From: an uncultured Gammaproteobacteria bacterium
GTDB taxonomy: Bacteria; Pseudomonadota; Gammaproteobacteria; PS1; Pseudothioglobaceae
DNA length: 43,479 nt
NCBI GenBank assembly: GCA_913057955.1
Contig: CAJXOB010000007.1
Location: forward strand, 1-43,479
Direction: 5' to 3'
Shown one piece after another: positions 21,472-32,732 of this stretch. The first letter of the stretch is position 1. Each line of letters begins with the position of its first letter. The translations under genes and the position numbers were made by a program. The notes below the pieces were generated by a model. That model ran no database searches and was not told the DNA's origin. It was given only the letters and a program-made list of their open reading frames with translations.

Positions 21472-24168
21472 ATGAAAAATCTTTTACTATATCTAAACCA
21501 TTATTTTGCCAAGGTACCTGGCCAACTTATACCTTACCGCAAAACAGTTCTTGCATTAGCATTGCTATCAACTATTTTTATGGGGTATGGCGCCTCTCGC
21601 TTTGTTTTAGATACTTCATTTGATGTCTGGTTTAGTGAGTCTGATCCTGCAATTGAAGCTTTAGAAGATTTTCGTGACCAGTTTGGAAGTGACGATGGCT
21701 TATTTATTGTTTATGAAGCCAAAGATGGTGATGTGTTCTCAAATAAATCTTTAACTCTAGTCTCTGAAATAACAGAGGTGCTGGATAATTATAGGCAGAT
21801 AAGCGATGATGTTTGGCTAGAAAAGTATGGACTAACCCCTGATATTGTTGAATCATTAAATCATATTAAGCGTGTACAGTCCTTATCTAATATTAGAATT
21901 CAAAAAAATGAAGACGATGTTTTAAGCTCTCCTAGGTTAGTTCCTAATAAAATTCCTAGTGATGCCATTACATTAAGTCAGATAAGTTCTGAGGCTGATA
22001 ATCAGCCTAGTTTGCCGCTTTTTATGTTCTCAAAAGACCATCGTTTTGGGGCAATTTCCATTCAAACAGACTTTGGAGCAATCCCAGTAGTTCAAGAATT
22101 AAATGATGAGCTTTCACTGTTGGATGATGATGAGTGGAGCGATGATTTTGATGAAGGTATGGATGATAATGCTGTTATTCAAAAAATTGAATATCAGTCT
22201 GACGAGCCAGGACTTTATATCCCATTTATGAAGGCTATAACGGCAGTAATCGAGCAGCCAAAGATGACTGAGCATTTTACTTTTTATCCGATTGGTAACG
22301 CTGCAATGATATCTTTAGCTATGGGCACGCTTATTCAAGCTGGTTTTCTCTTGGTAGGTATGGTGGTCATTATTAACCTGTTGCTTTGGTCATTGTTTCG
22401 CTCTGCAAGTGCTGTTGTTCTTCCTCAGTTAGCGATTGGGCTTAGTATTCTCTTTGTTATTGGAGGCCTTAGTTGGCTTAATTTAGCATCAACAACTCTT
22501 ATTGCACTAACAGTCATGCTCATTATTGCAGTTGGTGTAGCCGACTGCGTGCATGTAATGAGTTCTTATTTATTTTTTAGGCGAGATGGCAAAGAACATG
22601 ATGAGGCATTATCAATGGCTTATGGTAAGACTGGTGTGCCAATTCTACTAACTACAATAACAACGATGGCGGGAATGTCCTCCTTAGCTGTAACTGGGAT
22701 GCCTATGTTTGTGCAATTTGGCCTCTCTTCTGCAGCAGGCGTATTTTTTGCTTTTTTATACACAATATATTTACTGCCAGTGTTACTCAATTACTGGCAC
22801 CCAATGCAAATTAAAAAGACTCAGAAAATAAGTGAAAATAGAAAAACTGGAGTAAGGTCGTTAGCGTTTTTATTGAAATCAAAAATATTGAGTTTTTTAT
22901 GTTTTCTTGTAAACCCAATAGCAAGACTTTCAAAGAGAGTGGGTTTGAATTGGCTCTTAGGCGCAGAATGGCTTCAACCTTTATTAAGCAGGATTCCTGC
23001 TTTTGTAGAGCGCTTCCGATACTCTATAGCTATTATTTTTATGAGTGTATTTGTAATATGCTTATATGGAGCAACTCAGGTCAAAATTGACTCCAACCTA
23101 GTTGAGCTTTATTCTGATGATGTGCCTATTGGGCAGGCCTATGAAATTGTCGATGAGCACATGATGGGCACAGGAAATATGGTGATCGTTGTAGATACGG
23201 CAAGTTCAGATGGAATAATGGATCCAGATGTATTAAATTCAATGAATAGGCTTCAAAATACAATTGAGGAAAATTATAGTGAGTTTATTATCCGCACAAA
23301 TTCTTTGGCAGATCTAGTAATAGACACTCATGCTATTATGCAAGACTCTGAAGATTATCGAAATATTCCTAATAGTCAAATTGCGGTATCTCAATTGCTT
23401 TACTTGTTTAACAGTTCAAACCCTGAAGAGCGACGAGCTCTTGTCAGTGATGATTATAGTAAGAGCCACATAAGTGTTCAATTAAAAAATGCAGGCTCTA
23501 ATGAATATAAGGATTTTTTCAAAGATATTCAGCGTGATATAAATAAAGAGTTTAATGGATTAAAAGATCAATATCCTGACATAAAAGTGCAGATTACTGG
23601 TTCATTTGCTTTAATGATGAGGCTTGCCGATGATATTAGTAAAAACCAATTTAAGAGTTTGGCGATAGCAGCCGTGGTTATTAGTTTGTTATTAATGATA
23701 ACGCTTGGTTCATTTCAGGCAGGCGTTATGTCGATTATTCCTAATTTAATCCCAGCATCATTAGCATTTGGATTAATGGGCCTTCTTGGAGTTCCGCTCG
23801 ATACTGATACATTAATGATTGCACCTTTAATTATTGGTATTGCAGTTGATGATACGATTCACTTTATTAGTCACTATAGAATGTCTCTTGCACAAAACCA
23901 TAATATGAAACTTGCGCTTGTGGAAACTATAAATGAGGTTGGTCAAGCTGTAACATTCACAACTCTCATACTGGGCTGTGGATTTTTAATGCTTACATTT
24001 AGTGACTATTTAGGACTAGCAAAGATTGGAACTTTCGGTTCTTTAGCTATATTTGTTGCGCTACTATGCGACTTATTGTTTTTCCCGGCATTGATTATGA
24101 TTTTCAAGCCGAAGTTTGGCCAGAAAGATGTTGAAGATAATTTAAATTTTATAGAGGCTACAAAATGA
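21472..24168 (+). CDS. RND superfamily (MMPL-type) exporter
   Basis: This 898-residue inner-membrane protein has the duplicated RND plan: a first membrane helix (TVLALALLSTIFMGYGASRF), a large acidic periplasmic loop, a helix bundle in the middle (about residues 280-440), a cytoplasmic linker, and a second copy ending in a helix bundle. The paired membrane motifs GVADCVHVMSSYLFF and GIAVDDTIHFISHYR carry the acidic residues expected for proton coupling. It belongs with the MMPL/hopanoid-exporter-like RND proteins rather than drug pumps, as no membrane-fusion protein is nearby. The stop overlaps the next gene by four bases. The cargo is unknown; lipid-like material is likely from the partners. 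Confidence 0.9.
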   Translation: MKNLLLYLNHYFAKVPGQLIPYRKTVLALALLSTIFMGYGASRFVLDTSFDVWFSESDPAIEALEDFRDQFGSDDGLFIVYEAKDGDVFSNKSLTLVSEITEVLDNYRQISDDVWLEKYGLTPDIVESLNHIKRVQSLSNIRIQKNEDDVLSSPRLVPNKIPSDAITLSQISSEADNQPSLPLFMFSKDHRFGAISIQTDFGAIPVVQELNDELSLLDDDEWSDDFDEGMDDNAVIQKIEYQSDEPGLYIPFMKAITAVIEQPKMTEHFTFYPIGNAAMISLAMGTLIQAGFLLVGMVVIINLLLWSLFRSASAVVLPQLAIGLSILFVIGGLSWLNLASTTLIALTVMLIIAVGVADCVHVMSSYLFFRRDGKEHDEALSMAYGKTGVPILLTTITTMAGMSSLAVTGMPMFVQFGLSSAAGVFFAFLYTIYLLPVLLNYWHPMQIKKTQKISENRKTGVRSLAFLLKSKILSFLCFLVNPIARLSKRVGLNWLLGAEWLQPLLSRIPAFVERFRYSIAIIFMSVFVICLYGATQVKIDSNLVELYSDDVPIGQAYEIVDEHMMGTGNMVIVVDTASSDGIMDPDVLNSMNRLQNTIEENYSEFIIRTNSLADLVIDTHAIMQDSEDYRNIPNSQIAVSQLLYLFNSSNPEERRALVSDDYSKSHISVQLKNAGSNEYKDFFKDIQRDINKEFNGLKDQYPDIKVQITGSFALMMRLADDISKNQFKSLAIAAVVISLLLMITLGSFQAGVMSIIPNLIPASLAFGLMGLLGVPLDTDTLMIAPLIIGIAVDDTIHFISHYRMSLAQNHNMKLALVETINEVGQAVTFTTLILGCGFLMLTFSDYLGLAKIGTFGSLAIFVALLCDLLFFPALIMIFKPKFGQKDVEDNLNFIEATK

Positions 24169-25085
24169 ATAAATTAATACTTACTTACTCAAAATCAACT
24201 TTGCTTACTGTTGTACTTGGCGCGTTTTTAATTTTACAAGCGCCTATTGTATATGCCGAAAATAATTTAAGTGCACGAGAGATTATGGAAAAAGTTGATG
24301 ATGAGAGTCGTAAGTCTACTGACTCAGCCTTCACTCGAATGAAACTGACTACTTGCAAGTATGGCCTTAGCGGTGGCAAGGTAAAGTGCGCTGAAAAAGC
24401 ACGTGTTAAGCTAATCGAAAATGCACAAATTAATACTGGGGAGGGCAACCAAGACACTAAGAGTATTGCCATAATCCTTGAGCCTTCGAGTGAAAAAGGA
24501 ATTGGAATGCTCTCATATAGCTATGATGACAGTGACCGAGATAATGAGACCTGGTTATATCTTTCTGCTCTTGGAAAAGTAAAAAGGATTAGCGTAAGAA
24601 ATAGCGATGATGAAGAGACCGAGTCTGCAAGTATTTTTGGAACTGAGATGACCACTGAAGATCAAGAGACAGGAAAGCTTGATGACTATACATACGAATT
24701 ACTAGAGCTTGGAACTTTTAGAGGAAGAGAGGTTGCTGTTATTGAGGCAACACCAAAAAAACATCGAATTAGCAAAAGCAGCTATGGGAAAACGCAAAAT
24801 TGGATTGATACTGAAAGGTTCATAACTCTTAAGGTGCAAATGTTTGATAAATACAATAACCCGATCAAGAAACTTGAGGTTGGAAAAGTTGAGAAAATTA
24901 ATGATGTCTGGATGGGAAGAAGTTTGACATTTTTTAATACGGTAAGCAATAGGCTAACAAATATGAAGCTTGAGGCGATAAACTTTGATATGGATATCAA
25001 AGAAGATTTTTTAACGCAGCGAGCATTGACTGACCAAGCATTTAGAGAGAAATTTCTGAAGGATTTACGTAAACAGGCTAAATAA
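24165..25085 (+). CDS. Outer-membrane lipoprotein-sorting protein (LolA-like fold)
   Basis: This 306-residue protein has a Sec signal peptide ending near VYA (residue 31). The mature part starts with LSAREIMEKVDD, then contains GIGMLSYSYDD, DNETWLYLSALGKVKRI, and a C-terminal VWMGRSLTFFN region, the pattern of the COG2834 outer-membrane lipoprotein-sorting family. These have a LolA/LolB-like half-barrel that can hold acyl chains. Two cysteines about 13 residues apart near residue 65 may form a disulfide. An ATGA overlap with the RND gene implies translational coupling. It probably hands a lipid-like cargo between exporter and outer membrane; this role is inferred. Confidence 0.87.
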   Translation: MNKLILTYSKSTLLTVVLGAFLILQAPIVYAENNLSAREIMEKVDDESRKSTDSAFTRMKLTTCKYGLSGGKVKCAEKARVKLIENAQINTGEGNQDTKSIAIILEPSSEKGIGMLSYSYDDSDRDNETWLYLSALGKVKRISVRNSDDEETESASIFGTEMTTEDQETGKLDDYTYELLELGTFRGREVAVIEATPKKHRISKSSYGKTQNWIDTERFITLKVQMFDKYNNPIKKLEVGKVEKINDVWMGRSLTFFNTVSNRLTNMKLEAINFDMDIKEDFLTQRALTDQAFREKFLKDLRKQAK

Positions 25086-25094
25086 ATTCTGAAA

Positions 25095-26366
25095 ATGTTA
25101 AATTTTATCTACAAAGGAATTATTGCTTTAATTATTGGCTTTGGAATTAACTCCATTTCTATTGCTGAGGATGAGTTATTATTTAACGATGAATTAGTAT
25201 TTGAAGATTCTGACGAAGATTTTGGCGAGTGGGATGATGGCAGTGATATCTTTGGTGACAATGACATAAATACAGAAAAATCTTTTTCTTGGCTGGATCT
25301 GAGTGTTGCACAGAAGTATGGTGTTAACCCTGCAAGTAATTATAGCACTGCTATGGAAAGAACTGAGTTGAGGCTTGGAACTAGTGGCTCTGTTTTTGAC
25401 TCAGGTTATGGCGAAGTAGAAATTAAAGCAATAAAATATTGGCCGAGTGATAGCAACAACGTAATTGAGGCCAGTGATATTGACGTAGAGAGGGCATTTT
25501 TGCAATTTAGTTTTGATGACTGGAGTGCTAAGCTGGGTCGATATACTATTGGCTGGGGTGAGCTTGAAGGTGGCGCACTTGACGTAATTAATCCTTCAGG
25601 AGGTCTAACAGATCCATCAATGATTTCTCAATGGATTTTAAGTTCTACTCGTTATTTTGAAAATAGTGATTTAAGCTTTTTTTATAATACAAACCCTAAA
25701 ATTACAAAAAGTAAATTAATGACCCTTAAAAATGATAGCTATGACGAATTTGGATTGCGCTATGGAATAAGTGGAGAAGGAAGTGATATAGCTTTTTATG
25801 TTGGCCAGCTTGTTCCTAATGATGCTCTCACTAACCTAACTGATGGGTTGGTTTATGCAACGCCATATCAATTATTAGGGCTTGGAATGAATAAAGCATT
25901 TGATGATTATTTGCTGAAATTTGACCTTGCATATAAACATAACTTGCAGCAAAACCGCTTAGGGCAGTTTGTAGAGGTAGGTAGGATTGATTGGGACTTG
26001 GCTTTTGATATTCAAAAAAATGATAGAACAATCTTGATTTCAGTCAACTCTCAGCACCTCTTAGATTTTTATAATGATTATCTAACGCCAACTTTAACTG
26101 GAAGTGTCAGTACAGATAAAAATAGTACGACTTATATGGCAAGAGTAAGTGACAAGTTTAGTGATTCAGATTGGAGCTGGAATGCTTCCCATATAATTTT
26201 GTCAAACAACGACCTTTCGCTTACTTCAGCTGGGCTTGATTGGGACATTAATGATCATTGGAAGGCGTCATTGAGCGCCACATACGCTGATGCTAAGCCA
26301 AACCGCGCTCTAAGCTTACTTGATCAGTACCAAAGAGTTAACTTGGAAGTTAAGTACCAGTATTAG
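25095..26366 (+). CDS. Outer-membrane beta-barrel protein (DUF1302/porin-like)
   Basis: This 423-residue protein has a signal peptide ending near SIA (about residue 23), a very acidic segment up to about residue 60, and then a long run of alternating hydrophobic/polar strands. Motifs such as AFLQFSFDDWSAKLGRYTIGWGE and SGGLTDPS recall the DUF1302/alginate-export-like barrels often found beside RND (MMPL) and lipoprotein-sorting genes. It ends in VKYQY, an aromatic C-terminus as needed for barrel assembly. It follows the LolA-like gene by nine bases. Family is by pattern; the outer-membrane barrel call is firmer than the subfamily. Confidence 0.78.
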   Translation: MLNFIYKGIIALIIGFGINSISIAEDELLFNDELVFEDSDEDFGEWDDGSDIFGDNDINTEKSFSWLDLSVAQKYGVNPASNYSTAMERTELRLGTSGSVFDSGYGEVEIKAIKYWPSDSNNVIEASDIDVERAFLQFSFDDWSAKLGRYTIGWGELEGGALDVINPSGGLTDPSMISQWILSSTRYFENSDLSFFYNTNPKITKSKLMTLKNDSYDEFGLRYGISGEGSDIAFYVGQLVPNDALTNLTDGLVYATPYQLLGLGMNKAFDDYLLKFDLAYKHNLQQNRLGQFVEVGRIDWDLAFDIQKNDRTILISVNSQHLLDFYNDYLTPTLTGSVSTDKNSTTYMARVSDKFSDSDWSWNASHIILSNNDLSLTSAGLDWDINDHWKASLSATYADAKPNRALSLLDQYQRVNLEVKYQY

Positions 26367-26439
26367 TTTTTAGGTGGTTAAGTTATTGAATTTTAAAGTC
26401 AACTTAAAGCATCAATCCTTCTTTCAGCATAGGATATTG

Positions 26440-26456
26440 TATAATTTAGCTATAAT
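26440..26456 (+). promoter_or_regulatory. Candidate -10 boxes for the serS transcript
   Basis: Two TATAAT hexamers (26440-26445 and 26451-26456) lie just upstream of serS in the 106-base gap after the barrel gene. I see no convincing -35 box for either, so the promoter call is tentative. Confidence 0.35.
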
Positions 26457-26463
26457 AATTTAG

Positions 26464-27762
<1,299 letters not shown>

Positions 27763-27788
27763 CCCCTTTATTATTTTTGGAGTGAGAA

Positions 27789-28142
27789 ATGAATTTACCA
27801 CCAGAACTATTTCTGATAGCAATGTTTGTACTGATGTATTTTTTATTAATCAGGCCGCAACAAAAAAGGGCTAAAGATCACAAAGGTTTATTAAAGGCTT
27901 TAAAAAAAGGCGATGAAGTTGTTACTAATGGCGGTGTCATTGGAAAAATTACTGCAGTAGATGAATCTTTTGCGGAGGTTGAAATTGCTTCAGGAGTAGT
28001 TGTTAAATTGCAAAAACAGGGTATTAATCAAAAAATGCCAAAGGGAAGTACAAAGTCTATGGCTAAGTCAGGCTCTAAAGCTACCCCAAAAGCTAAAGCT
28101 ACCTCTAAAGCAAAAGCAATTGAGAAAAAAGAGACAGAATAA
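27789..28142 (+). CDS. yajC: Preprotein translocase subunit YajC
   Basis: YajC is the small partner of SecDF at the Sec translocon. The 117-residue protein has one N-terminal membrane helix (LFLIAMFVLMYFLLI), the signature RPQQKRAKDH right after it, and the conserved GDEVVTNGGVIGKI segment. The last 30 residues are an unusual Lys/Ala/Ser/Thr-rich tail with repeated KAKA units, which may contact acidic lipid or RNA. A GGAG ribosome binding site precedes the ATG. It stands directly upstream of secD as usual, but tgt and queA do not precede it here. Confidence 0.95.
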   Translation: MNLPPELFLIAMFVLMYFLLIRPQQKRAKDHKGLLKALKKGDEVVTNGGVIGKITAVDESFAEVEIASGVVVKLQKQGINQKMPKGSTKSMAKSGSKATPKAKATSKAKAIEKKETE

Positions 28143-28158
28143 TACATAAAAACTAAAT

Positions 28159-30006
28159 ATGAATCATTACGCACCTTGGAAAAATTCACTTATTGTATTT
28201 TTCTTATTTATTTCAACTCTCTATGCATTGCCAAATCTCTATGGTTCAGATTTGGCAATTCAGATTACAGGCACAGGCGACTATGTCGTAGAAGATGGTG
28301 ATTTAGAGTCTATAAACAGTACACTTACAGAAAATAATGTTGACTTTAAATCTATAGGGATTGAAAACAATAATATTTTAATTCGATTTGGAGATTCAAA
28401 ATCTCAGCTTTCTTCTAAGACCCTTTTAAAGGACTCGCTTAGCAGAAATTATGTGGTTGCACTTAATCTTGCCCCATCAATCCCGCAATGGCTTGGAGGC
28501 TTGGGTGGCAAGGCAATGTCTTTAGGGCTCGATCTTAGAGGAGGCGTTCATTTTTTACTTGAAGTAGATATGGAGGCAGTTGTTTCAACTTCTTTAGATC
28601 GTTATTATAATGAGCTAAGAACGATATTGCGTAAGGATAAGCTCTATAAAAAAATTCGTAAAGAAGACAATATTTTATTTGTTAGTTTTAAGAGTGAAGA
28701 GCTTAAGAATGAGGCAAAAAAAGTCATAAAAAATGATTTACCTGATTTGGTAATTTTGGAAGGTAGTGAGCTGGAATTGGAGTTTGGTCTTGAGGTTTCA
28801 TCGAATGCTCAAACTGCTGCAAAATCTAGTGCGCTCAAACAAAATATTACTACCCTTCGTAACCGAGTGAATGAGCTAGGAGTTGCTGAGCCAATAATCC
28901 AGCAACAGGGCACAGAAAGAATTGTTGTGCAATTGCCTGGAGTTCAAGATACGGCAAGAGCAAAAGAAATATTAGGCGCTGTTGCCACTGTCGAGTTCAG
29001 GCTAGTTGATGAGCAAAATGATGTCCAGACTGCGATACAATCAGGAAAAACCCCATCGGGCTCAAAGCTTTACAAGTTTAAAGATGGAAGGCCTTTGCTG
29101 CTTAAAACCACTGTTATAGCAACAGGTGAAAACATAGTAGATGCATCTTCCAGTGTTGACCAAGATAATCAACCACAAGTTAGTATTGTTTTAGATAGTT
29201 CTGGTGGAAGAACAATGCTGGAAACTACCAAAGAGTTTATAGGGTATCGAATGGCAGTTGTTTTTATTGAGAATCAAGTTGAAACAATTATTGAAGATGG
29301 TGTTGCGGTTAAGAAGCGAAGCAAGACACAAGATATTATTAATGCAGCAACAATCCAAGGGACCTTTTCAAATCGTTTCCAGATCACTGGCATAGATAGC
29401 TCTAGAGAGGCTAGAAACTTAGCGTTATTATTAAGAGCGGGCTCACTTTCTGCTCCTGTTGAAATTATTGAAGAGCGAACAATTGGTCCAAGCTTAGGCG
29501 CTGACAATATCCAAAAAGGATTTATTTCTGTTTTAGTTGGTTTTGCTTTAGTTCTAGTTTTTATGGCTTGGCGCTATCGGGTGTTTGGTTTGGTTGCAAA
29601 TGTGGCTTTAACGTTAAACCTAATAACTATAGTTTCAATATTATCAATGATTCAGGCAACCCTAACGTTGCCAGGAATTGCAGGCATAGTTTTAACAGTG
29701 GGTATGGCGGTTGATGCGAATGTATTAATTTTTGAACGCATTAAAGAAGAGATGCGCTCAACTAAAAATATTCAAAAAGCAATTTCTGCAGGCTATGAGA
29801 AAGCACTATTGACGATCGCGGATGCAAATATTACAACCCTGATTGCCTCCTTGGTGCTGTTTAGTTTTGGTACTGGAGCAATTAAAGGTTTTGCTGTTAC
29901 CCTTTCAATTGGAATTATTACTTCAATGTTCACAGCAATTATTGTCTCTAGGGCAATGATTAATCTTATTTATGGCGGCAAGAAAGTAGAGGAGATAGCA
30001 ATATGA
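28159..30006 (+). CDS. secD: Protein translocase subunit SecD
   Basis: SecD with SecF uses the proton-motive force to help pull secreted proteins across the inner membrane. The 615-residue length equals that of E. coli. Features are the N-terminal membrane helix (NSLIVFFLFISTLYALP), the LGLDLRGGVHFLLEVD motif near residue 124, the periplasmic P1 domain with LRNRVNELGVAEPIIQQQG, and the six-helix C-terminal half with GMAVDANVLIFERIKEE near residue 515. It overlaps secF by four bases (ATGA). Confidence 0.97.
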   Translation: MNHYAPWKNSLIVFFLFISTLYALPNLYGSDLAIQITGTGDYVVEDGDLESINSTLTENNVDFKSIGIENNNILIRFGDSKSQLSSKTLLKDSLSRNYVVALNLAPSIPQWLGGLGGKAMSLGLDLRGGVHFLLEVDMEAVVSTSLDRYYNELRTILRKDKLYKKIRKEDNILFVSFKSEELKNEAKKVIKNDLPDLVILEGSELELEFGLEVSSNAQTAAKSSALKQNITTLRNRVNELGVAEPIIQQQGTERIVVQLPGVQDTARAKEILGAVATVEFRLVDEQNDVQTAIQSGKTPSGSKLYKFKDGRPLLLKTTVIATGENIVDASSSVDQDNQPQVSIVLDSSGGRTMLETTKEFIGYRMAVVFIENQVETIIEDGVAVKKRSKTQDIINAATIQGTFSNRFQITGIDSSREARNLALLLRAGSLSAPVEIIEERTIGPSLGADNIQKGFISVLVGFALVLVFMAWRYRVFGLVANVALTLNLITIVSILSMIQATLTLPGIAGIVLTVGMAVDANVLIFERIKEEMRSTKNIQKAISAGYEKALLTIADANITTLIASLVLFSFGTGAIKGFAVTLSIGIITSMFTAIIVSRAMINLIYGGKKVEEIAI

Positions 30007-30929
30007 GCCTTAAATCATTAAATATTCCAGTGATTGACTTCGTAGGTAGGCGCAAATACGCGATGATTTTTTCTGCAATTTTACTGATTGCTTCTATAGC
30101 ATCAATAGGATTTCAAGGTCTAAAATTTGGTATCGACTTTACTGGCGGCACGTTAATCGAATTGGGATATGAAAAAACCGCTGATCTTGAGGGTATTCGT
30201 TCAAAGCTTGCTTCTGCTGATTTTAAAGGCACAAATGTCCAATATTTTGGCTCAGATACTGAAGTTCTTATTCAGCTCGAGCCGCAAGCCGCCTCAAGCG
30301 CGCAGATTAGTTCGTCAATTATTAGAATGCTTGGCGATGGTATAGATGTTCGCCGAGTTGAGTTTGTTGGGCCAAAGGTTGGTGAGGAGCTAACGAATGA
30401 TGGCGGCCTTGCGATGCTTTATGCCCTTATTGGAATTCTGATTTATGTTGCTTTCAGATTTGAGTACCGTTTTGCTTTGGGCTCAATTGCAGCCCTTATT
30501 CATGATGTGATTATTACATTAGGGGTATTTTCATTACTTCAAATTGAATTTGATTTAACAGTTTTGGCCGCCATTCTAGCTGTAATTGGTTACTCTCTTA
30601 ATGATACGATTGTAGTATTTGATAGAATTCGAGAGAACTTTCTTGCAACGCGTCTTTTAGAGCCTGAGCCAATTATTAATGAGGCTCTTAACCAAACCTT
30701 GTCACGAACGTTAATGACATCATTGACAACTTTGCTTGTTCTTTTTGCTCTATTTTATTTAGGTGGAGAGGTGATACATAGTTTTGCAGGTGCACTTCTT
30801 ATTGGCGTTGTAATTGGTACTTATTCTTCTATTTATGTTGCTAGTACAACGATTCTTGCGATGGGAATTTCTAAAGAAGACTTGTTGCCTTCAGAAAAAG
30901 AGAAAAAAGAGATTGACGCTAGGCCATAA
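30003..30929 (+). CDS. secF: Protein translocase subunit SecF
   Basis: SecF is the partner of SecD in the SecDF-YajC complex. The 308-residue protein has the first membrane helix, the FGIDFTGGTLIE motif near residue 40, the small periplasmic P4 domain, and the conserved membrane segment VIGYSLNDTIVVFDRIREN near residue 195, followed by LSRTLMTSLTTL. The ATG overlaps the secD stop. It ends seven bases before the convergent fabB stop with no terminator hairpin in between. Confidence 0.97.
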   Translation: MSLKSLNIPVIDFVGRRKYAMIFSAILLIASIASIGFQGLKFGIDFTGGTLIELGYEKTADLEGIRSKLASADFKGTNVQYFGSDTEVLIQLEPQAASSAQISSSIIRMLGDGIDVRRVEFVGPKVGEELTNDGGLAMLYALIGILIYVAFRFEYRFALGSIAALIHDVIITLGVFSLLQIEFDLTVLAAILAVIGYSLNDTIVVFDRIRENFLATRLLEPEPIINEALNQTLSRTLMTSLTTLLVLFALFYLGGEVIHSFAGALLIGVVIGTYSSIYVASTTILAMGISKEDLLPSEKEKKEIDARP

Positions 30930-30936
30930 ATTAAGT

Positions 30937-32157
30937 TTATTTGCTAAATCTTTCAAAAACAAGACAAGCATTTGTGCCGCCAAAACCAAAACTATTAGAG
31001 AGGATGCGGTTAAGCTCAACGCTTTTAGTTTTTCTAACAATTGGTAATCCTATTGCCTCTTCATCAAGATTTTCAATATTCACAGACTCGGCAACAAAGT
31101 CATTTTGAAGCATCAAAAGTGAATAGATAGATTCGTTAACCCCAGCTGCGCCAAGCGCATGTCCTGACAGAGATTTAGTTGAGCCAATTAGAGGAGTTGG
31201 GGTGTTATCGAAAACTTTTTTGATTGCGCCTAGTTCTTTTGAGTCACCCACTGGTGTTGATGTTCCATGAGCATTAATATAATCAATTGGGCCATTAATC
31301 CCATCTATAGCAATTTCCATACATCGTTTTGCACCTTCACCTGAAGGCGCAACCATGTCATAGCCATCAGAGGTTGCGCCATAGCCAACTAGCTCTGCAA
31401 TTATGGCAGCCCCACGAGCCTCTGCATGTTCTAAAGACTCAAGCACAAGAGCGCCACCTCCACCAGAAATTACAAACCCATCTCGATCTGTATCAAAAGC
31501 GCGTGATGCTTTATGAGGAGAGTCATTATATTTTGAAGAAAGAGCACCCATAGCGTCAAATAACATAGTTAAAGACCAGTCAAGCTCTTCTCCACCACCA
31601 GCGAATACAACATCTTGTTTACCAAGTTGAATTTGCTCCATTGCATTACCAATACAGTGCGCGCTTGTTGAGCAAGCAGAGCTGATTGAGTAATTTACCC
31701 CTTTTATTTTAAAAAGTGTTGAAAGACAGGCGGAAGTAGTAGAACCCATAGTTCTTGGAACGCGGTATGGACCAACTCTTTTGATGCCTTTTTCTCTTAA
31801 GATATCTGCAGCTTCAACAATATTTTGATTGGAAGCTCCACCAGAGCCCATAATTAAGCCAGTTCTTTCATTCGAAATCATTTCTTGACTTAACCCAGAC
31901 TCTTTGATTGCCTCATCAAGGGCGATTGCATTAAATATCGCAGCATCGGCCATAAAACGAAGCATTTTTCGATCAATAAGTTCACTGGTGTCAACCTCTG
32001 CAATTGAACCATGAACGTGAGATCTAAGGCCCATTTCAGCATATTTTTCACTGAATACTATTCCAGATTTTGCAGTTTTTAAGGATTTAAGAACTTCTGT
32101 TTTGTTTGAGCCTAAGCTACTCACAATACCCATTCCTGTTACGACTACTCTATTCAT
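30937..32157 (-). CDS. fabB: 3-oxoacyl-ACP synthase I
   Basis: FabB elongates acyl-ACP and is needed for unsaturated fatty acids. The 406-residue protein equals E. coli FabB in length. The catalytic triad is complete: Cys162 ([12 protein letters not shown]), His297 ([11 protein letters not shown]) and His333 ([11 protein letters not shown]), with a C-terminal [14 protein letters not shown]. Its ATG shares one base with the fabA stop (TGATG), so translation is coupled. With fabA it forms the classical anaerobic unsaturated-fatty-acid pair. Confidence 0.97.
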   Translation of the reverse strand: MNRVVVTGMGIVSSLGSNKTEVLKSLKTAKSGIVFSEKYAEMGLRSHVHGSIAEVDTSELIDRKMLRFMADAAIFNAIALDEAIKESGLSQEMISNERTGLIMGSGGASNQNIVEAADILREKGIKRVGPYRVPRTMGSTTSACLSTLFKIKGVNYSISSACSTSAHCIGNAMEQIQLGKQDVVFAGGGEELDWSLTMLFDAMGALSSKYNDSPHKASRAFDTDRDGFVISGGGGALVLESLEHAEARGAAIIAELVGYGATSDGYDMVAPSGEGAKRCMEIAIDGINGPIDYINAHGTSTPVGDSKELGAIKKVFDNTPTPLIGSTKSLSGHALGAAGVNESIYSLLMLQNDFVAESVNIENLDEEAIGLPIVRKTKSVELNRILSNSFGFGGTNACLVFERFSK

Positions 32158-32669
32158 CAGAATGAAGATGTGTCAGTAAATAATCCTACTCTTAGGTTTG
32201 TGGCTTCATAAATAATTTTTCCATCCACTTCCATCGTTGCATCTGCAATACCCATATACAGTTTTCTTGCAATAACTCGCGACAGACTTATATTGTATTT
32301 AACCTTTTTGCTAGTAGGCAAGACTTGGCCTGTGAACTTGATTTGTCCTGATCCAAGGGCGCGACCTCTTCCTGGCCCACCAAGCCAGCCTAAGTAAAAG
32401 CCAACTAATTGCCACATTGCATCAACGCCTAAGCAGCCAGGCATCACTGGATCATCGTTAAAGTGGCAGTCAAAAAACCATAAATCTGGATTAATATCAA
32501 GTTCTGCAGTAATTCCACCCTTCCCATAATCGCCACTATTCTCACTAATATTTGAAATGCGATCAAACATCAGCATAGGTGGTTGAGGAAGCTGCGCATT
32601 GCCAGGACCAAAAAGTTCGCCTTTGCCGCAGAGAATTAAATCTTCATAAGAATAGCTGTTTTGCTTCAT
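32157..32669 (-). CDS. fabA: 3-hydroxydecanoyl-ACP dehydratase/isomerase
   Basis: FabA dehydrates 3-hydroxydecanoyl-ACP and isomerises the trans-2 to the cis-3 double bond, the branch point for unsaturated fatty acids. The 170-residue protein matches E. coli (172). The catalytic His69 lies in [15 protein letters not shown] and Asp83 in [11 protein letters not shown]. It has an AGG-containing upstream site and starts 63 bases after metZ, across a stem-loop. It is first in the fabA-fabB operon. Confidence 0.97.
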   Translation of the reverse strand: MKQNSYSYEDLILCGKGELFGPGNAQLPQPPMLMFDRISNISENSGDYGKGGITAELDINPDLWFFDCHFNDDPVMPGCLGVDAMWQLVGFYLGWLGGPGRGRALGSGQIKFTGQVLPTSKKVKYNISLSRVIARKLYMGIADATMEVDGKIIYEATNLRVGLFTDTSSF

Positions 32670-32693
32670 AAGGCCTAATAAATCAATTACTAG

Positions 32694-32731
32694 TTGAATT
32701 TTATCATAGTTAATTTACTATGGAAATTCAA
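32694..32731 (-). repeat. Stem-loop between metZ and fabA
   Basis: Two nested inverted repeats are present: TTGAATTT (32694-32701) with AAATTCAA (32724-32731), and CATAGT (32705-32710) with ACTATG (32717-32722), separated by a short internal bulge. The structure begins two bases after the metZ stop. It may be a transcript-end or RNA-stability hairpin, or a regulator site for fabA. No T run follows on the minus strand, so it is not a standard intrinsic terminator. Confidence 0.6.
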
Positions 32732-32732
32732 C

